Shown here: piece after piece, positions 47,429-61,585 of the stretch
Layout of the letters: each line of letters starts with the position of its first letter
Position numbering within the stretch: the stretch's first letter is position 1
DNA from: Thermothelomyces thermophilus ATCC 42464
Lineage: Eukaryota > Ascomycota > Sordariomycetes > Sordariales > Chaetomiaceae
Direction of reading: 5' to 3'
DNA: 64,000 nucleotides
Assembly: GCF_000226095.1 (NCBI RefSeq)
Contig: NC_016472.1
Location: forward strand, 7,006,001-7,070,000
Translations under genes and position numbers: made by a program
Notes under the pieces: generated by a model
The model's input: the letters and a program-made list of their open reading frames with translations, nothing else
The model's database searches: none
What the model was told of the DNA's origin: nothing

Positions 47429-47545
47429 CGATGCCCCCTCTTTAGGGCTTTCGACCTAAAAGCTTTTTATAACTTGTTTTAAATACTACTAATACCCCTT
47501 TTTCCCCTATAGGTAACGTCCTTCTTCCGCTAGCTTCCTTCCGCT

Positions 47546-48223
47546 ATAGCTAATCGTATTCCTAGGAACCGTTATGATCTCAAGTACAAACGATATACTA
47601 TTATAATTAAGATTAAATAAGAGAGTTATAAGGTTACTATACCTTATAAGCGTTATTAAAATACAAAGCTACAGAAGTGTTATATAATAATAGAAGGTTT
47701 AAATAAGTATTAGAACTATATTTATATAGGCAAGAAGTATAATAGCCTAAATATTATAGATGCTTATAGGTTCCTTATTATTTTCCTTTATAGTCCTAGG
47801 TTACTAACTATCTTAGTCCTTTCGAATTTGTCAGAGCAAGAGAAGGTTTCAAAAGAGATTACTAAGACCAAGGCGCTTCTCGCTTAGACGCTAAGCCGCT
47901 TAAGTCGATTACGTCGTTTATAGCGATCCCTACGCGATCGTGGTACCGAAGTTTTTTGTCGTAGCGTAGCTCGTTTAGAGAAGGAGGAAGAACTAGATAC
48001 TCCTCTACTAATGTCGGAGATGTAGACCCTAGCGGGTTAGGCTTAGGCGTCAGGCGCTTTTGATATGCTCGATTAGGAGTTAATTAGGTTAGATCCTAGT
48101 CCTAATTCTAGTAGGTTCCCCTCTTTCTCTATTAGGGAATGGGCTTTAGAGCTAGTTCTTATAGCTAGTTAGGATTTTACTGGTAGAACTGCTCTAGTTT
48201 CATAGGGTAACTTAGGTTTTTAA
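47546..48223 (+). pseudogene. Antisense Zn2Cys6-like gene of element I (two exons)
   Basis: Start ATA at 47546; exon 1 220 nt; intron 47766-47816 (51 nt, TACTAAC branch); exon 2 to TAA 48221-48223. Exon lengths are identical to H and J, so only substitutions separate the three copies. About 208 residues. Stops within both exons. Confidence 0.78.
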
Positions 48224-50923
48224 TTAGTTTCTATAAGTTATCTTCTAGTCTAAAATTAAGCTATTTAATTAGGTACTATAGTTCCTTATTAATAATATAT
48301 AAATCTAGAATTTCTTCGATGTCCTGTTCTTCCCCTTCGTCCTCTACTTTAATATTTATAGCGATTTTAGCGTTCTTTGACGCTAGTTTAAGAAGTAAAA
48401 TATAAAAAATATCTATCTATAGTTATATAGATAATAGTAATGAGAGTTAATAGTTAGATGTCGAGATTCGTTCTTTGATAATAAAGGGTCTGACCTTCTT
48501 GAAGTCTAGCTTTATACTTAGTCATTTAGTTTATAAGTTTTGTATAATTAGGTAGACTTTGTCTCCCCTCTCTAGGCAAGGTCCCTCGAGCCTATGTTTG
48601 TCGTAGTAGTTCTTTATTCTGGTTCTAACAAACTTAAGTTCCTTTTTAAGCTTCTTATATAGTATATATATTTATTCTACTTTGACTGCTGCTCTTGGCA
48701 CTATAACCTCTAGTCCTTGCTTAAGGTCTACTTTGTATATATAGTTTACGAAGAATAGTATAACTTTAGTCGTTTCTATTGATATTATATTATAGGCAAG
48801 TTATACTATTAGTAATAGTATGACCTAGTCGTCTTACTAATAGTTAATGTAAGAACGGAGGTACTACTCGACAACTTAGTTTAGTCGCTCCGTTTATCTA
48901 TTGGTTTGTAGGTAATATGCCGTTAATAGCTTGCTATTAACGCCTAATCGTTACATTAACGCTTGCCAGAACCTCGATACGAACTTGGTGTCTCTATCGG
49001 TAATCCATTCTTACGGCCAAGTATATACTAATACGACTTGCCGATAGATTATATCCACTAGCTATTCCGCTATCTAGGACTCCTTGTAGGGAAAGAAGTA
49101 TACCTATTTAGTTAGGCAGTCTACTATAGTGAGAATACTATTATAGATTATCCCTATAGCCGTATCCTTAGATTCTAGCAGTTTTATAATAAAGTCTATT
49201 ATAACTAAACTCTATAGTTTATTAGCTATTAGCAGTGGCTAAAGTAGCCTATATAGCTTATATCGTGCCGTTTTGCTTCGATTATAGATGTTATAGTTCC
49301 GTACGACTTCCTTGACTTGTGCCGTTAACTATAGAAAGTCGTAGTATTTCTTGACTTGTACGACAGTCTTCGTAACTCCTTTATATCCTCCGAGTTTCGA
49401 CTTGTAGAGTTCTTAAATCATTTGTAGCTATTGATCTTTGTCGTAGATATACACTTTGCCTCGGTACTAGAGTTTCCTATCTTTTTCTTTTACTCTATTA
49501 GGTACTACTAGTCCGGGTATTGCTTGATACTATACCTTATTAATCCTTCCTTCTCGAAAGATTGCGTAACATTCTAGGAACGAGTCAAGTAGATCGTCTT
49601 CTATAGGTATCTACGTTTTGTAATATAGCGTTCCGTCTATTTGTTCCTTGAATAATAGTGGTATTATTTCTATTCGTCCTTCTATATGATCCGTTTATCG
49701 GCTTAAGGTATCTGCTTATACGTTCTCTTTACCCTTCTTATAGCGGATCTCAAAATTAAATTCTATAAGGAATTCTACCTATCGTATTTGTCGTCCGTTA
49801 AGCTCCTTTGTTGTCGTAAAGTACCGTAAATTCTTGTGATCTATATATATTTATACTAGTTTGATCGTATTACTAAGGTATAGTCACCATTCCTTAAAAG
49901 CTTTAATAATCGTAAGTAGTTCCTTGTTATAGATTAGATAATTAAGATATAGTCTATCAAGCTTCTTTAAAAAGAAGGCTATAGGATATAGCTTCCCTTA
50001 TTCGTCTCGTTATCCTAACTATCCTCCGATAGCATAGTCTAAAGCGTCCATTTCCACCTTAAATGGCTTCTTAGGGTCTAGTAGCACTAGTACTAGATCT
50101 TTAGTAATAGTATTATAGATCTATATAAATACTTACTTATATTACTCTTCCTATTAGAATTTAGCATTCTTCTTAGTAAGTTTATACAAAGGTTATACAA
50201 TCGCTCTAAAGTTCCTATTAAACATCTAATAGAAGTTTGTAAACCTAATAAAACTTCGTACTTCCGTAACTAACGTCGGTCATAGCTAATCCTTAATAGC
50301 TTCGACCTTTAAAGGTTCTATCTAGATTTGTCCCAGGGATATCTCGTATCCTAGAAATACCGTCTTCCTAACGTGGAATTTGCTCTTTTCCTTGTTAACT
50401 AATAGCTTATACGTATATAATGTGTCTAGTACTACTCTTACATACTTCTGGTGTTCGTCTATCGTCTTAGAGAAGATAAGTATATTGTCGAGATAATATA
50501 CTGTAAATTTGTCGAGAAAGGGTCGGATAGCTTGATCAATTAGGGCTTAGAACGTTGCTGGCGCGTTTATAAGTCTAAATGGTATGACGAGGTACTTATA
50601 GTGACTATAGGGTGTCCTAAAGGCCGTTTTCTACTCATTGCCTTCTTTAATCTATATATGGTTATAGGCCGATGGCAAGTTAAGACACGTAAAATATTAA
50701 GCTCCTACTAACTAATCTCGGAGCTATAGAATTAGTAGTAATAGATATCGGTTTTTTACGGTCTATTCGTTAAGTTACCAATAGTTAATATATAACTATA
50801 GCTTTCTATCTTTCTTAGGTATAAATAGGATTAGGTAGCCTACTAGCAATATCGACAGGCAGATATATCCTCTTCAAAGGTTCTCCTCTAAATATCGCTT
50901 AAGTTCTTCGTTCTATGTCTAGC
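48224..50923 (-). pseudogene. pol of element I, chromodomain to RT
   Basis: Chromodomain about 48310-48235, integrase about 49520-48330, RT YLDN at 50495-50484. Cut by J at 50924, with CTAGC (50919-50923) as the left target duplication. It continues at 62046. Confidence 0.85.
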
Positions 50924-51381
50924 TATGACGAACCCAGCTCAGACTTCTTCTAAAAGGGTTCAGACAGAGGTAAATTAAGCGGGACAAGCGTACAAGTCGT
51001 CTGAGGGATTCGGTGAAGCCAAAGGGTTTACAACAACACTAGAGTTGTCCCCTACAATAGTTAGTGATACTTAGTATAAGTACTTGTGATTATAGGTTAG
51101 GTTGCTATCACTAGTAAACTCCTAGAGTCCACCATAACGAGTGGCTATTTATATATATATATACTTCTGCCGATCGCTTATAGTCCCCTTCTATCCTGTC
51201 CTTAGATCGCCTTTAATAGCTAGCTATCCTCTGCTATCTTTCTCTTTTGGCAATCGTTCGCCCGTGGTAGCCTGCGCTCCCTAGCGATCCTATGTCAGCC
51301 TCGCTTCGTGCTTTTCTTGATTGATGGCTTATTTAGCCTTCTGTGCCCTACCGGGTCGTGGTATATAGTTGGCTCGTGATA
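50924..51381 (-). repeat. 3' LTR of element J (458 bp)
   Basis: TATGACGAAC (mutated TGTGACG) to CTCGTGATA. Pairs with 61588-62045. Confidence 0.93.
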
Positions 51382-51501
51382 CGATGCCCCCTCTTTAGGG
51401 CTTTCGACCCGAAAGCTTCTTATAACTTATTTTAAATACTATTAATACCCCTTCTTTTTTCCCTATAGGTAATGTCTTTCTTTTGCTAGCTTTCTTCTGC
51501 T

Positions 51502-52179
51502 ATAGCTAATCGTGTTCCTAGGAATTGTCGTGATCTTAAGCGCGAACGATATACTGTTGTAATCAAGATTAAGCGAGAGGGTTACAAGGTTGCTATACCT
51601 TATAAGCGTTATTAGAATGCGAAGCCGTGAAAGTATTATATAATAATAGAGGGTTTAAATAAGTGTTAGAACTATATTCGCATAGGTAAGAAATATAGTA
51701 GTCTAAACGTTATGGATGCCTATAGGTTCCTTGTTATTTTCCTTTATAGTCCTAGGTTACTAACTATCTTAGTCCTTTCGAATTTGTCAGAGCAAGAGAA
51801 GGTTTCGAAAGAGATTACTAAGACCGAGGCGCTTCTTGCTTGGACATTAAGCCGTTTAAGTCGATTACGTCGTTTATAGCAATCCCTGCGCGATTGTGGT
51901 GCTAAGGTTTTTTGTCGTGGTATAGCTTGTCTAGAGGAGGAGGAAGAACTAGATACTCCTCTGCCGATGTCGGAGATATAGACCCTCGTAGGTTAGGTTT
52001 AGGTATTAGGTGCTTTTGACGTGCTCGATTAGGAGTCGATCGGGTTAGATCCCGGTCCTAATTCTAGCAGGTTCCCTTCTTTTTCTATTAGGAAATGGGC
52101 TTTAGAGCTAGTTCTTATAGCTAGTTAGGATTCTACTAGTAGAACTGCTCTAGTTTCTTAGGGTAACTTAGGTTCTTAA
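51502..52179 (+). pseudogene. Antisense Zn2Cys6-like gene of element J (two exons)
   Basis: The start is ATA at 51502 (former ATG; MANRVPRN-like N terminus). Exon 1 is 220 nt and keeps one cluster Cys (NKCQN). The intron is 51722-51772 with a TACTAAC branch site. Exon 2 retains a good helix (SEQEKVSKEITKTEALLAW) and an acidic run, and ends at TAA 52177-52179. About 208 residues. It is the least mutated of the H/I/J class. Confidence 0.8.
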
Positions 52180-54510
52180 CTAGTTCCTATAAGTTGTCTT
52201 TTAGTCTAAAATTAAGCTATTTAACCAGGTATTATAGTTCCTTATTAATAATATATAAATCTAGAATTTCTTTGATGTCCTATTCTTCCTCTTTGTCCTT
52301 TGCTTCGATATACGTAGTAACCTTGGTGCTCTTCGGTGCTAGTTCGAGAAGTAAAATATGAAAAACATCTATCTATAGTTATATAGATGACGGTAACGAT
52401 AGTCGATAGTTAGATGTCGAGATTCGTTCTTTGATAACGAAGGGTCTAACCTTCTTAAAGTCTAGCTTTGTGCTTAGTCGTTTAGTTTGTAGGTTTCGTA
52501 CGATTAGGTAGACTTTATCTCCCCTCTCTAGGCAAGGTCCTTTGAGCCTATATTTGTTATAGTAGTTCTTTATTCTAGTTCTAACAAACTCAAGTTCCTT
52601 TTTAAGCTTCTCGTATAGTATATATATTTGTTTTACTTTGACTGCTACTCTTGGCACCGTGACCTCTAGCCCTTGCCTAAGGTCTACTTCGTATCTGTAG
52701 TTCACAAAGAATGGTGTGACTTTAGTCGTTTCTATTAGCGTTATATTATAGGCGAGTTATACTATTGGTAATAGCATGACCTAGTCGTCCTACTAGTAGT
52801 TAATGTAAGAACGGAGGTACTGCTTAATAATTTAGTTTAGTCGCTCCGTTTATCCGTCGGTTTATAGGTGATATGCCGTTAATAGCTTGCTATTAACGCC
52901 TAATTGTTATATTAACGCTTGTTAGAACTTCGATGCGAACTTGGTGTCTCTATTAGTAATCTATTCTTATAGCTAAGCGTATACTAATGCGACTTGCCGA
53001 TAGATTACGTCTACTAACTGTTCCGCTATCTAGGACTCCTTATAGGGAAAGAAGTATACCTATTTAGTTAGGCGGTCTACTATAGTAAGAATACTATTAT
53101 AGATTATCTCTATAGCCGTATCCTTAGATTCTAGTAGTTTCGTAATAAAGTCTATTATAACTAAACTCTATGGTTTGTCGGCTATTAGTAGTGGCTAAAG
53201 TAGCCTATACGGCTTGTATTATGCCGTTTTGCTTCGATTATAGATGTTATAGTTCTATACAACTTCCTTAACTCGTGTCGTTAACTATGGAAAGTCGTAG
53301 TGTTTTTTGACTTATACGATAGTCTTTATAACTCCTTTATATCCTCCGAGTTTCGACTCGTAGAGTTCTTAAATCATTTGTAGCTATTAATCTTTATTGT
53401 AGATATATACTTTGCCTCGGTACCGGAGTTTCTTATCTTTTTCTTCTACTCTGTTAGGTACTACTAGTCCAGGTGCTACTTGATACTATGTCTCGTTGAT
53501 CCTTTTTTCTCGAAAGATTGTATAACATTCTAGGAACAAGTCGAGTAGATTATCTCCTATAGGTGTCTGCGTTTTGTGATATAGCGTTCCGTCTATTCGT
53601 TCTTTGAATAATGGTGGCGTTATTTCTGTTCGTCCTTCTATATGATCCGTTCGTCGGCTTAAGGCGTCTGCTCGTACGTTCTCTTTGCCCTTCTTATAGC
53701 AGATCTCAAAATTGAATTCTATAAGGAATTCTACCTATTGTATTTGTTATCTGTTAAGTTCCTTTATCGTTATAAAGTATTGTAAATTCTTATAATCTAT
53801 ATATACTTGTACTAGTTTGATCGTATTACTAAGGTATAGTCGCTATTCCTTAAAAGCTTTAATAATTGTAAGTAATTTCTTATTATAGATCGGATAATTA
53901 AGATATAGTCTATCGAGCTTCTTTAAAAAGAAGGCTATAGGATGTAGCTTCCCTTATTCGTCTTGTTATCCTAACTATCCTCTAATGGCGTAATCTGAAG
54001 CGTCCGTTTCTACCTTAAATAGCTTCTTAGGGTCTAGTAATACTAGTACTAGATCTTTAGTAATGGCGTTATAGATCTATATAAATGCTTGCTTATGCTA
54101 TTTTTCCTATTGGAATTTAGCGTTCTTCTTGGTAAGTTCGTATAAAGGTTTTACGATTGCCTTAAAGTTCCTAATAAACATCTGGTAGAAGTTTGTAAAC
54201 CTAATGAAACTTCATACTTCTATAACTAATATTAGTCGTAGCTAATCCTTAATAGCTTTAACCTTTGAAGGTTCTATCCGGATTTGTCCTAGGGATATCT
54301 TGTATCCTAAAAATACTGTTTTCCTAACGTGGAATTTGCTCTTTTCCTTATTAACTAATAGCTTATATACGTATAACGCGTCTAATACTACTTTTATATA
54401 CTTCTAGTGTTTGTCTATCGTTTTAGAGAAGATAAGTATATTATCAAGATAATATACTATAAATTTATCAAGAAAGGGTCAGATAGCTTGATTAATCAGG
54501 GCTTAGAACG
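52180..54510 (-). pseudogene. pol of element J, chromodomain to RT
   Basis: Chromodomain about 52265-52180. Integrase C terminus in the open stretch 52705-52379 with RGDKVYLIV and GPF-like PFVIKERIS. RT YLDN at 54451-54440. Cut by K's 3' LTR at 54511. Confidence 0.86.
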
Positions 54511-54928
54511 TATGACGAACCCTGCTTAGACTTCTTCTAAAAGGGTTCAGACGAAGGTAGATTGAGCAGGACAGGCAGGCAGGTCGTCTAAGGGATTCGG
54601 TAAAGCCAAAGGGTTTACAACAACACTTAGAGTTGTCTCTTATAGTAATCCGCAATGCTTGGTATAAGTACTATGATTGTAATTGTTACCACTAGTAAAC
54701 TCCCAGAGTCCACTATAACGAGTGACTATTTATATGTATATATAATCCTGGTGATTACTCCTAATCGCGGTGATCGTAAGTGAGCGTTTGGTGGTGATCA
54801 CCCTAATTACTAGTGAACATAGTAATTACAATGCTTCCTATGTTGTGATTAGTCCTTCTATTCCTTTGGTTGATTGGTCTGTCCGTGCTATTAGCCTAGG
54901 CGGCATCTACATGTATATTTCTGTAATA
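54511..54928 (-). repeat. 3' LTR of element K (418 bp)
   Basis: TATGACGAAC...CTGTAATA. Same length and U3 class as B; R has AGTGGTAACAA. No matching 5' LTR exists in the window. Confidence 0.9.
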
Positions 54929-55057
54929 CGATGCCCTCTCTCCGAGGCTTTCGACCCGAAAGCCCTCTTTAGGTCGTTTTAAATAGCGCTAACATCCCTT
55001 ACACTCCTTGTATGTGTTTTTCTCCTTGGCCTCTTGTTGTCCTTCGTACTGTCGATT

Positions 55058-55674
55058 ATACTATCTAATATACGTAGATCCTAAGCGTCTATTCGTTGTA
55101 AGTGTCTAGCTTAGTTTATTTCCGATCATGGGTTCGTAGTGATGGTGTATTCCCATTGTGCCAAGTATAACCGAGTGTACAAAATGATTGAAAAATCTCG
55201 TCGCTACGAGGCTTACATACGTTGCGGTCGTGCTTATAATAGTTCTGGCGTTCCGATTTCTTCTTATAGGTTCTTGCTACCTTGCGGAAGTACGTCGCTA
55301 ATCGTAACGTAGTAGATCGTATTATATATGAGCAGCGTCGTTTGAAGGCTAAGGAGAAAGAGGCCGAAGCCTTACTACGAGAATATTAATATAAAGCTTC
55401 TAAGGCGTTAGCCTGTCTAACTCGGGTTTGTAAATAACGAGAGTTCCTAGTAGAGAAAGGGGCGGACATAGTTACACGGGGTTTATCGAATCTAGACAAA
55501 TTAGAGGTAGTAGAATAGCAGGAATCGGAGGCCGTTCTAGGTATATAACTTAATGGTAGCGTCGACGTTATTAACTAGGGCGCTATTTTCGGTTCTATCT
55601 TAGGTTTACCTTTAGCCGATCTAGGTTCTGCCGATAGAACTATTTTAGTTTCTTAGGGCAGTTTAAATTCTTGA
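55058..55674 (+). pseudogene. Antisense Zn2Cys6-like gene of element K (two exons)
   Basis: Start ATA at 55058; exon 1 208 nt; intron 55266-55312 (47 nt, ATAGGT donor). Exon 2 ends at TGA 55672-55674, which shows that the TAA seen in other copies probably arose from TGA. The cluster reads YSHC, RVYKM, RYEAY, GRAY: the second Cys, lost in B, is kept here. About 189 residues. Confidence 0.8.
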
Positions 55675-58600
55675 CTAGTTCCTATAAGTTATCTTCTAGT
55701 CCGAAATCGAGCTACTTGACTAGGTACTATAGTTCTCCATTGATAATATATAAATCTAGAATTTCTTTAACGTCTTATTCTTCCTCTTCATCCTCTACTT
55801 CGATATACGTAGCAACCTTAGTGTTTTTCGGTACTAGTTCAAGAAGTGAAATATAAAAAACATCTATCTATAGTCGTATAGATGACGGTAACAATAGTCG
55901 ATAGTTAGATGTCGAAATTCGTTCTTTAATAACGAAGGGTCTGACCTTCTTAAAGTCTAGCTTCGTGCTTGGTCGTTTGGTTTGTAAGTTTCGTGTAATC
56001 AGGTAGACTTTGTCTCCCCTCTCTAGGCGAGGTCCCTCGAGCCTGTATTTGTCGTAGTAGTTCTTCATTCTAATCTTGACAAACTCGAGTTCCTTTTTGA
56101 GTTTCTTGTATACCGCGTACATTTGTTCTGCTTTGACTACTGCTCTTAGCATTATAACCTCTAGTCCTTGCCTAAGGTCTGCTTTATATCTGTAGTTCGT
56201 AAAGAATGGTGTGACTTTGGTCGTTTCTATTAGCGTTATATTATAAGCAAGTTATACTATTAGCAATAGTATGACCTAGTCGTCTTGCTAGTAGTTAACG
56301 TAAGAGCAGAGGTATTACTTAACAACTTGGTTTAGTCGCTCCGTTTGTCCGTCGGTCTATAGGTAATATACCGTTAATAGCTTGCTATTAATGCCTAATC
56401 GTTACATTAATGCTTGCTAGAACTTCAATACGAACTTGGTGTCTCTATCGGTGATCTATTCCTGTGGCTAAGCGTATACTAATGCGACTTGCCAATAGAT
56501 CACGTCTGCTAGCTATTCTGCTATCTAGGACTCCTTATAGGGAAAGAAATATACCTACTTAGTTAGGCGATCTACTATAGTAAGAATACTATTATAGGTT
56601 ACTCCTGTAGCTATATCCTTAGATTCTAGCAACTTCGTAATAAAGTCTATTATGACCGAGCTCTATAGTTTATCAGCTGTCGGCAGTGGCTAAAGTAGCC
56701 TATATGGCTTGTATCGTACCATTTTACTTCGATTACAGATGTTACAGTTCTATACAACTTCCTTAACTCATGTCATTAACTATAGAAAGTCGTAGTGTTT
56801 CTTAACTTGTGCGACAGTCTTTATAACTCCTTTATATCCTCTAAGTTTCGACTTATAGAGTCCTTAAATCATTCGTAGTTATTGATCTTTGTCGTGGATA
56901 TACGCTTTGCCTCGGTACTAAAGTTTCTTATCTTTTTCTTCTACTTTGTCAGGTACTAGTAGTCTAGGTGCTGCTTGATACTGTGCCTCGTTAATCCTTT
57001 CTTCTCGAAAGATTACGTAATACTCTAGGAACGAGTCGAGTAGGTTATCTTCTATAGGTATCTACGTTTCGTGATGTAGCGTTCCGTCTATTCGTTCCTT
57101 AAATAACGGTAGCGTTATTTCTGTTCGTCCTTCTATATGATCCGTTCGTCGGCTTAAGGCGTCCGCTTGTACATTCTCTTTGCCCTTCTTATAGCGGATC
57201 TCAAAATTGAATTCCGTAAGGAATTCTGCCTATCGTATTTGTCGTCTGTTAAGCTCCTTTGTCGTCGTAAAGTATCGTAAATTCTTATAATCTGTATACA
57301 CTTATACTGGTTTGGTTATACTGCTAAGGTATAGTCGCTATTCCTTAAAAGCTTCGATAATCGTAAGTAGTTCCTTATCGTAGATCGGATAATTAAGACG
57401 TAATCTATCAAGCTTTTTTAAAAAGAAGGCTATAGGATGTAGCTTCCCTTGTTTGTCTCGTTATCCTAACTGTCCTCTGATGGCGTAGTCTAAAGCGTCC
57501 GTTTCTACCTCAAATGGCTTCTTAGGATCTAGTAGTACTAGTATTAGATCTTTAGTAATAGTATCGCGGATCTACGTAAATGCTTGCTTATGCTATTCTT
57601 CCTATTGTAATTTAGCGTTCTTCTTAGTAAGTTCGTATAAAGGTCGTATGATCGCTCTAAAGTTCCTAATGAACATCTGGTAGAAGTTCGTAAACCCGAT
57701 AAAGCTTTATACTTCTGTAACTAACGTCGGTCGTAGCCAATTCTTAATAGCTTCAATCTTTAAAGGTTCTATCCGGATTTGTCCTAGGGATATTTCGTAT
57801 CCTAAAAACACCGTCTTCCTAACGTGGAATTCGCTCTTTTCCTTGTTAACTAATAGCTTGTACGCGTGTAATGTATCTAGTACTACTCTTATGTACTTCC
57901 GGTGTTCGTCTATCGTTTTAGAGAAGATAAGTATATCGTCGAGATAATATACCGTAAATTTGTTAAGAAAGGATCGGATAGCTTGATCAATTAGGGCTTA
58001 GAACGTTGCCGGCGCGTTTATAAGTCTAAATGGCATAACGAGGTACTTGTAGTGGCTATAGGGTATCCTAAAGGCCGTTTTCTACTCGTCGCCTTCTTTG
58101 ATCCGTATATAGTTGTAGGCCGATAGCAAGTCAAGACGCGTAAAATATTAGGCTCCTGCTAACTGATCTCGGAGCCGTAAGATTAGCAGTAACGGGTATT
58201 GGTTTTTCACGGTCTGTTCGTTAAGTTGCTAATAGTCGACATATAACTATAGCTTTCCGTCTTTCTTAGGCATAAACAGGATTAGGTAGCCTGCTAGCGA
58301 TGTCGACAGGCGGATATATTCTCTTTGAAGGTTCTCCTCTAAGTATCGCTTAAGTTCTTCGTTCTATATCCAGCTTGTATAGTAAATCTTAAAGAACTTT
58401 AGTCATGCTCCTTCTTTAAGCTTGATCTTGTAATCCTATAGGCTATATTCTGGTAGTCTTTTTAGATACTTTAGTTCAAATGCTAAGTGTCCTTTATATT
58501 CCTTCGGTACTTCCCTAGTCTTATTTCGTTTCTTGACTTTCTAATAGTATACAAACTTGGTTCCGTCTATAGCGATACTAGCGATTTCTCCTATCTTAAC

Positions 58601-59310
58601 CTACTACTCTAGTTATAATGCTCCGCATTTGTTAACGGAGAGAATAGCTATTAGCGGTTTAGCTTGTTCCTCCTGTCGTAACGTCGATGTCGTTATACTA
58701 CTTCTTCCAGAGTCTATAGTGGTCTGCCTACTATTGTCTGTCTCTTGTGGTAGATCTATGGGATATGCCTTCCCCTAAGCATCGTCTGCTTACGATCTTT
58801 ATATACTCCCTATCTCGTTAGTCAAATATAACTCTATTTAGGGTTATAGGTAGCTACTATTCTTCTAACTAATGTCTAGGTTATAATCTTTATACTATGG
58901 TAATCCTAATATTATGTCTTTATTATCACCTATATCTATGATATTAAATATAATTACTATGGTTTTCCCTGCTATAGTAATATTAATTGGTTTAGTCTCC
59001 CTATATACCTATTATATCAGAAATGGCCCTTTGACTATGCTATACTTCTGCTTCATTCTCTAGGGTATCCGTAGCTAATTTATAAGTGTTAGCGAAATCA
59101 GGTTCATCTCTGCTCTACTATCTACTAGTACGAGCATTTCGTGCTGTCTCTATTATGCTATTATCTATAGTCGCTTATCTTGCTGCCGTCGTCCAAAGAT
59201 TGCGGCGATTTCCTATGTTTCTGCCGGGAGGTCTCGATATAGTAGTCTCTTACGCTAGTTCCTCCTATACTACGCTACCACTTACCGCTATATAGGCGTT
59301 AATAGTTTTC
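55675..59310 (-). pseudogene. pol of element K
   Basis: Protease DSRAE (Asp 59122-59120), RT with intact YLDD at 57946-57935, integrase about 57000-55770 with an open GPF stretch 56152-55868, chromodomain about 55760-55680. All are in one frame, -1 to the gag frame that follows. With B it has the best preserved RT. Confidence 0.87.
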
Positions 59311-59329
59311 GGGCCCCTTGAAGGGCCCT

Positions 59330-61521
59330 AACCTGTTTCTTAGGTTAGTGCTAACCTCTTTAGTTATTTGGCTAATAGCAGCTTTGTCAATCGTGCTTAT
59401 TTCTATAAGCTATTAAGTACTAGTAGCTTCCTATCATTAGGTCCGTTTTACTTTCCATCGTACGTGCTATAGCTTCATCTGAAGCTCCTAGATCTGCAAT
59501 TTCTTTTCGTCTGCGTAGTAGAGGTAGTCGTTACTTCGGCACGAGTCCTATACGTCTCGTCCTGTTCTGTAGTGCCTAGGCTAGGCTCGTTTTAGAACTA
59601 CCGTAATCCCTTCTAGATCGCGGGCTTCGATTTTCCAGAGCAATTCGGCCGCTTTATTTCCTATATTATAGACCTATTCTATAGGGTAGAGGCTTCTGTC
59701 CTCATTTCCTTGTCAGGTCGGCTAGTGATTATTTTCGAATTTGTCGTAAAAGTAGTATCGGCATTTATATAATATATACTAGAACTAGGGCACTTGTATA
59801 TGTGCCTTATATCGTAAGTATAGTTATATAGTGTCGCCTAGAAGGTATTAGAACTCTTTTCTAAATCCTTCCCATTATATATAGACTATGGGTACTCTAA
59901 TACTAAGGTAGGAGTGTTTCTTCTAGTAGTTTTCCTATATATATTCGTCTTTTCCACGGTTTATACGTATAAACTAGTACTTAGGGTTCTATACATCATA
60001 GCTAAGTTACTAATTGTCAAAATACTTGGTATAGCTATTAGGCCTATTATATACCATAGGCTATTCCCCTTTAATAGTTTCTACGATATGTCGAAGTTCC
60101 CTTATCTCGTTCCTTATTTCATCACTCTACTAGGCAAGTCAAATCAAGCGTCTATCCCGTTCGCATAGTTCCGTATTAAGCTAGAAAACTTCGTTACGGT
60201 ACTATTCGATTTGTTCCTAGAGGAATAGAACATTAGGTCTAGGTCTTTCGATTCCTTAGGTATCGGTTGTCTACGATCTATCCTACCTCTAGGTAACTGT
60301 AAAACCCTACTGCCTTAAGGCTAGGAGAATCGAAATTAGTAGTGTATACTCTCCTGCTATATCCCATTCGGCAAGACCTATTTCTAGGTCTATAGTAACT
60401 AGTTTAGAGTACGGTGCTTATTCGTCTTTACTATCGCTATCGTGTCCGAGACTGTCTATGTTACTATCCCTGTTTTTATAGCTCGTAGCTGTTACTTCGA
60501 TGACGTCTTTAGCGGTTTCGTTAATAGCTGTAATTTCCTTTCTAGGGACTAGTTTCTAGTCTTTCTTTAGGCTTTGACATTCTCGTTTATAGTGTCCTTT
60601 CTTTCTATAGTTATAGTAGGTGATGTTAGACTTGTCTTTGGCTGTCTTTTTCTTATCTTACTTCCATGCTATATTTATATCTATAGCTTTAAGAAATGTC
60701 CTATATGATATGCTAACGTATGCTTGTTTTTTCTTATTGTTAGCCTTGACTATAGTTCTATTTATCCGACCTTATTTCTGCTACTCTTGTATATAGAGTC
60801 GATTATTAATTCGAATAGCTTATATGATATATTTGTCTAGATTCTTAGGCTAGTCGTACTTATATAGTTCGTCTTTGACCTTTTCCTTTAAGCTATTATA
60901 GAATAGTTATATTAATACCTTATCGTTAAGCTAAGACTTAAGCATATCCTATCTAAACTATATGGCGTAGGAGGTTGCTAATTTAGTCTATTAGAGATTA
61001 GCAAGTCTTTCTTATATATAAATCTTCTTATCTTTGTCACTAAAAACCTTCTAAAGCTCCTCTTTAAACTAGTTATATAATTAAAAGACTACTTACGTAA
61101 ACATATCTTAGTTATCTTTATCTTCCTCTATAAGATAGTCATTCTATATAGGCTTAAACCATCTAAGTACCTTGCCCTCTAATCTTATAGCTATATAGAA
61201 GACTTTAGCTTTATCATCTAGAAACTTATCATTATTAAGCTAGAAGTAGGATTAGAGGTTCGTTAGGAATCTTACGAGATCCTCCTTGGTTCCTCTATAT
61301 TTACTAGGTAGTTCGATCTTGATATAGCTCGCTTTAGCGCCCTCGAGTACCTTGATTTTGGCGTAGGCCTCGTTAACTAGCTTCTACAAGTGCTTTTCGC
61401 CGTTTTCGAGTTCCTTGATCCGAGCTTAAGCAACCTTGTCTCTCTGGTCTAACTCCTAAATCCGCTACTAGAGTTAACCAAGCTAGGCAAGCAGCTGTTC
61501 GGCCGTGACGTTAATAGCTAT
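59330..61521 (-). pseudogene. gag of the K/J chimera
   Basis: The start is ATA at 61521-61519 (former ATG). Zinc knuckle near 60620-60577, partly destroyed. The gag 5' end next to the PBS belongs with J's LTR; where K sequence ends cannot be read by eye. Many TAG/TAA codons. Confidence 0.82.
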
Positions 61522-61574
61522 GTCAATGTCGAGGTCGAAATCACCTCCGTTCTAAGCTATAATAGAACAAAGGG

Positions 61575-61585
61575 AGTGATAGTAA
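61575..61585 (-). promoter_or_regulatory. Primer-binding site of element J (self-priming type)
   Basis: AGTGATAGTAA on the plus strand; J's R region reads AGTAATAGTAA in element sense (one G-to-A away). Two bases from the LTR. Confidence 0.7.
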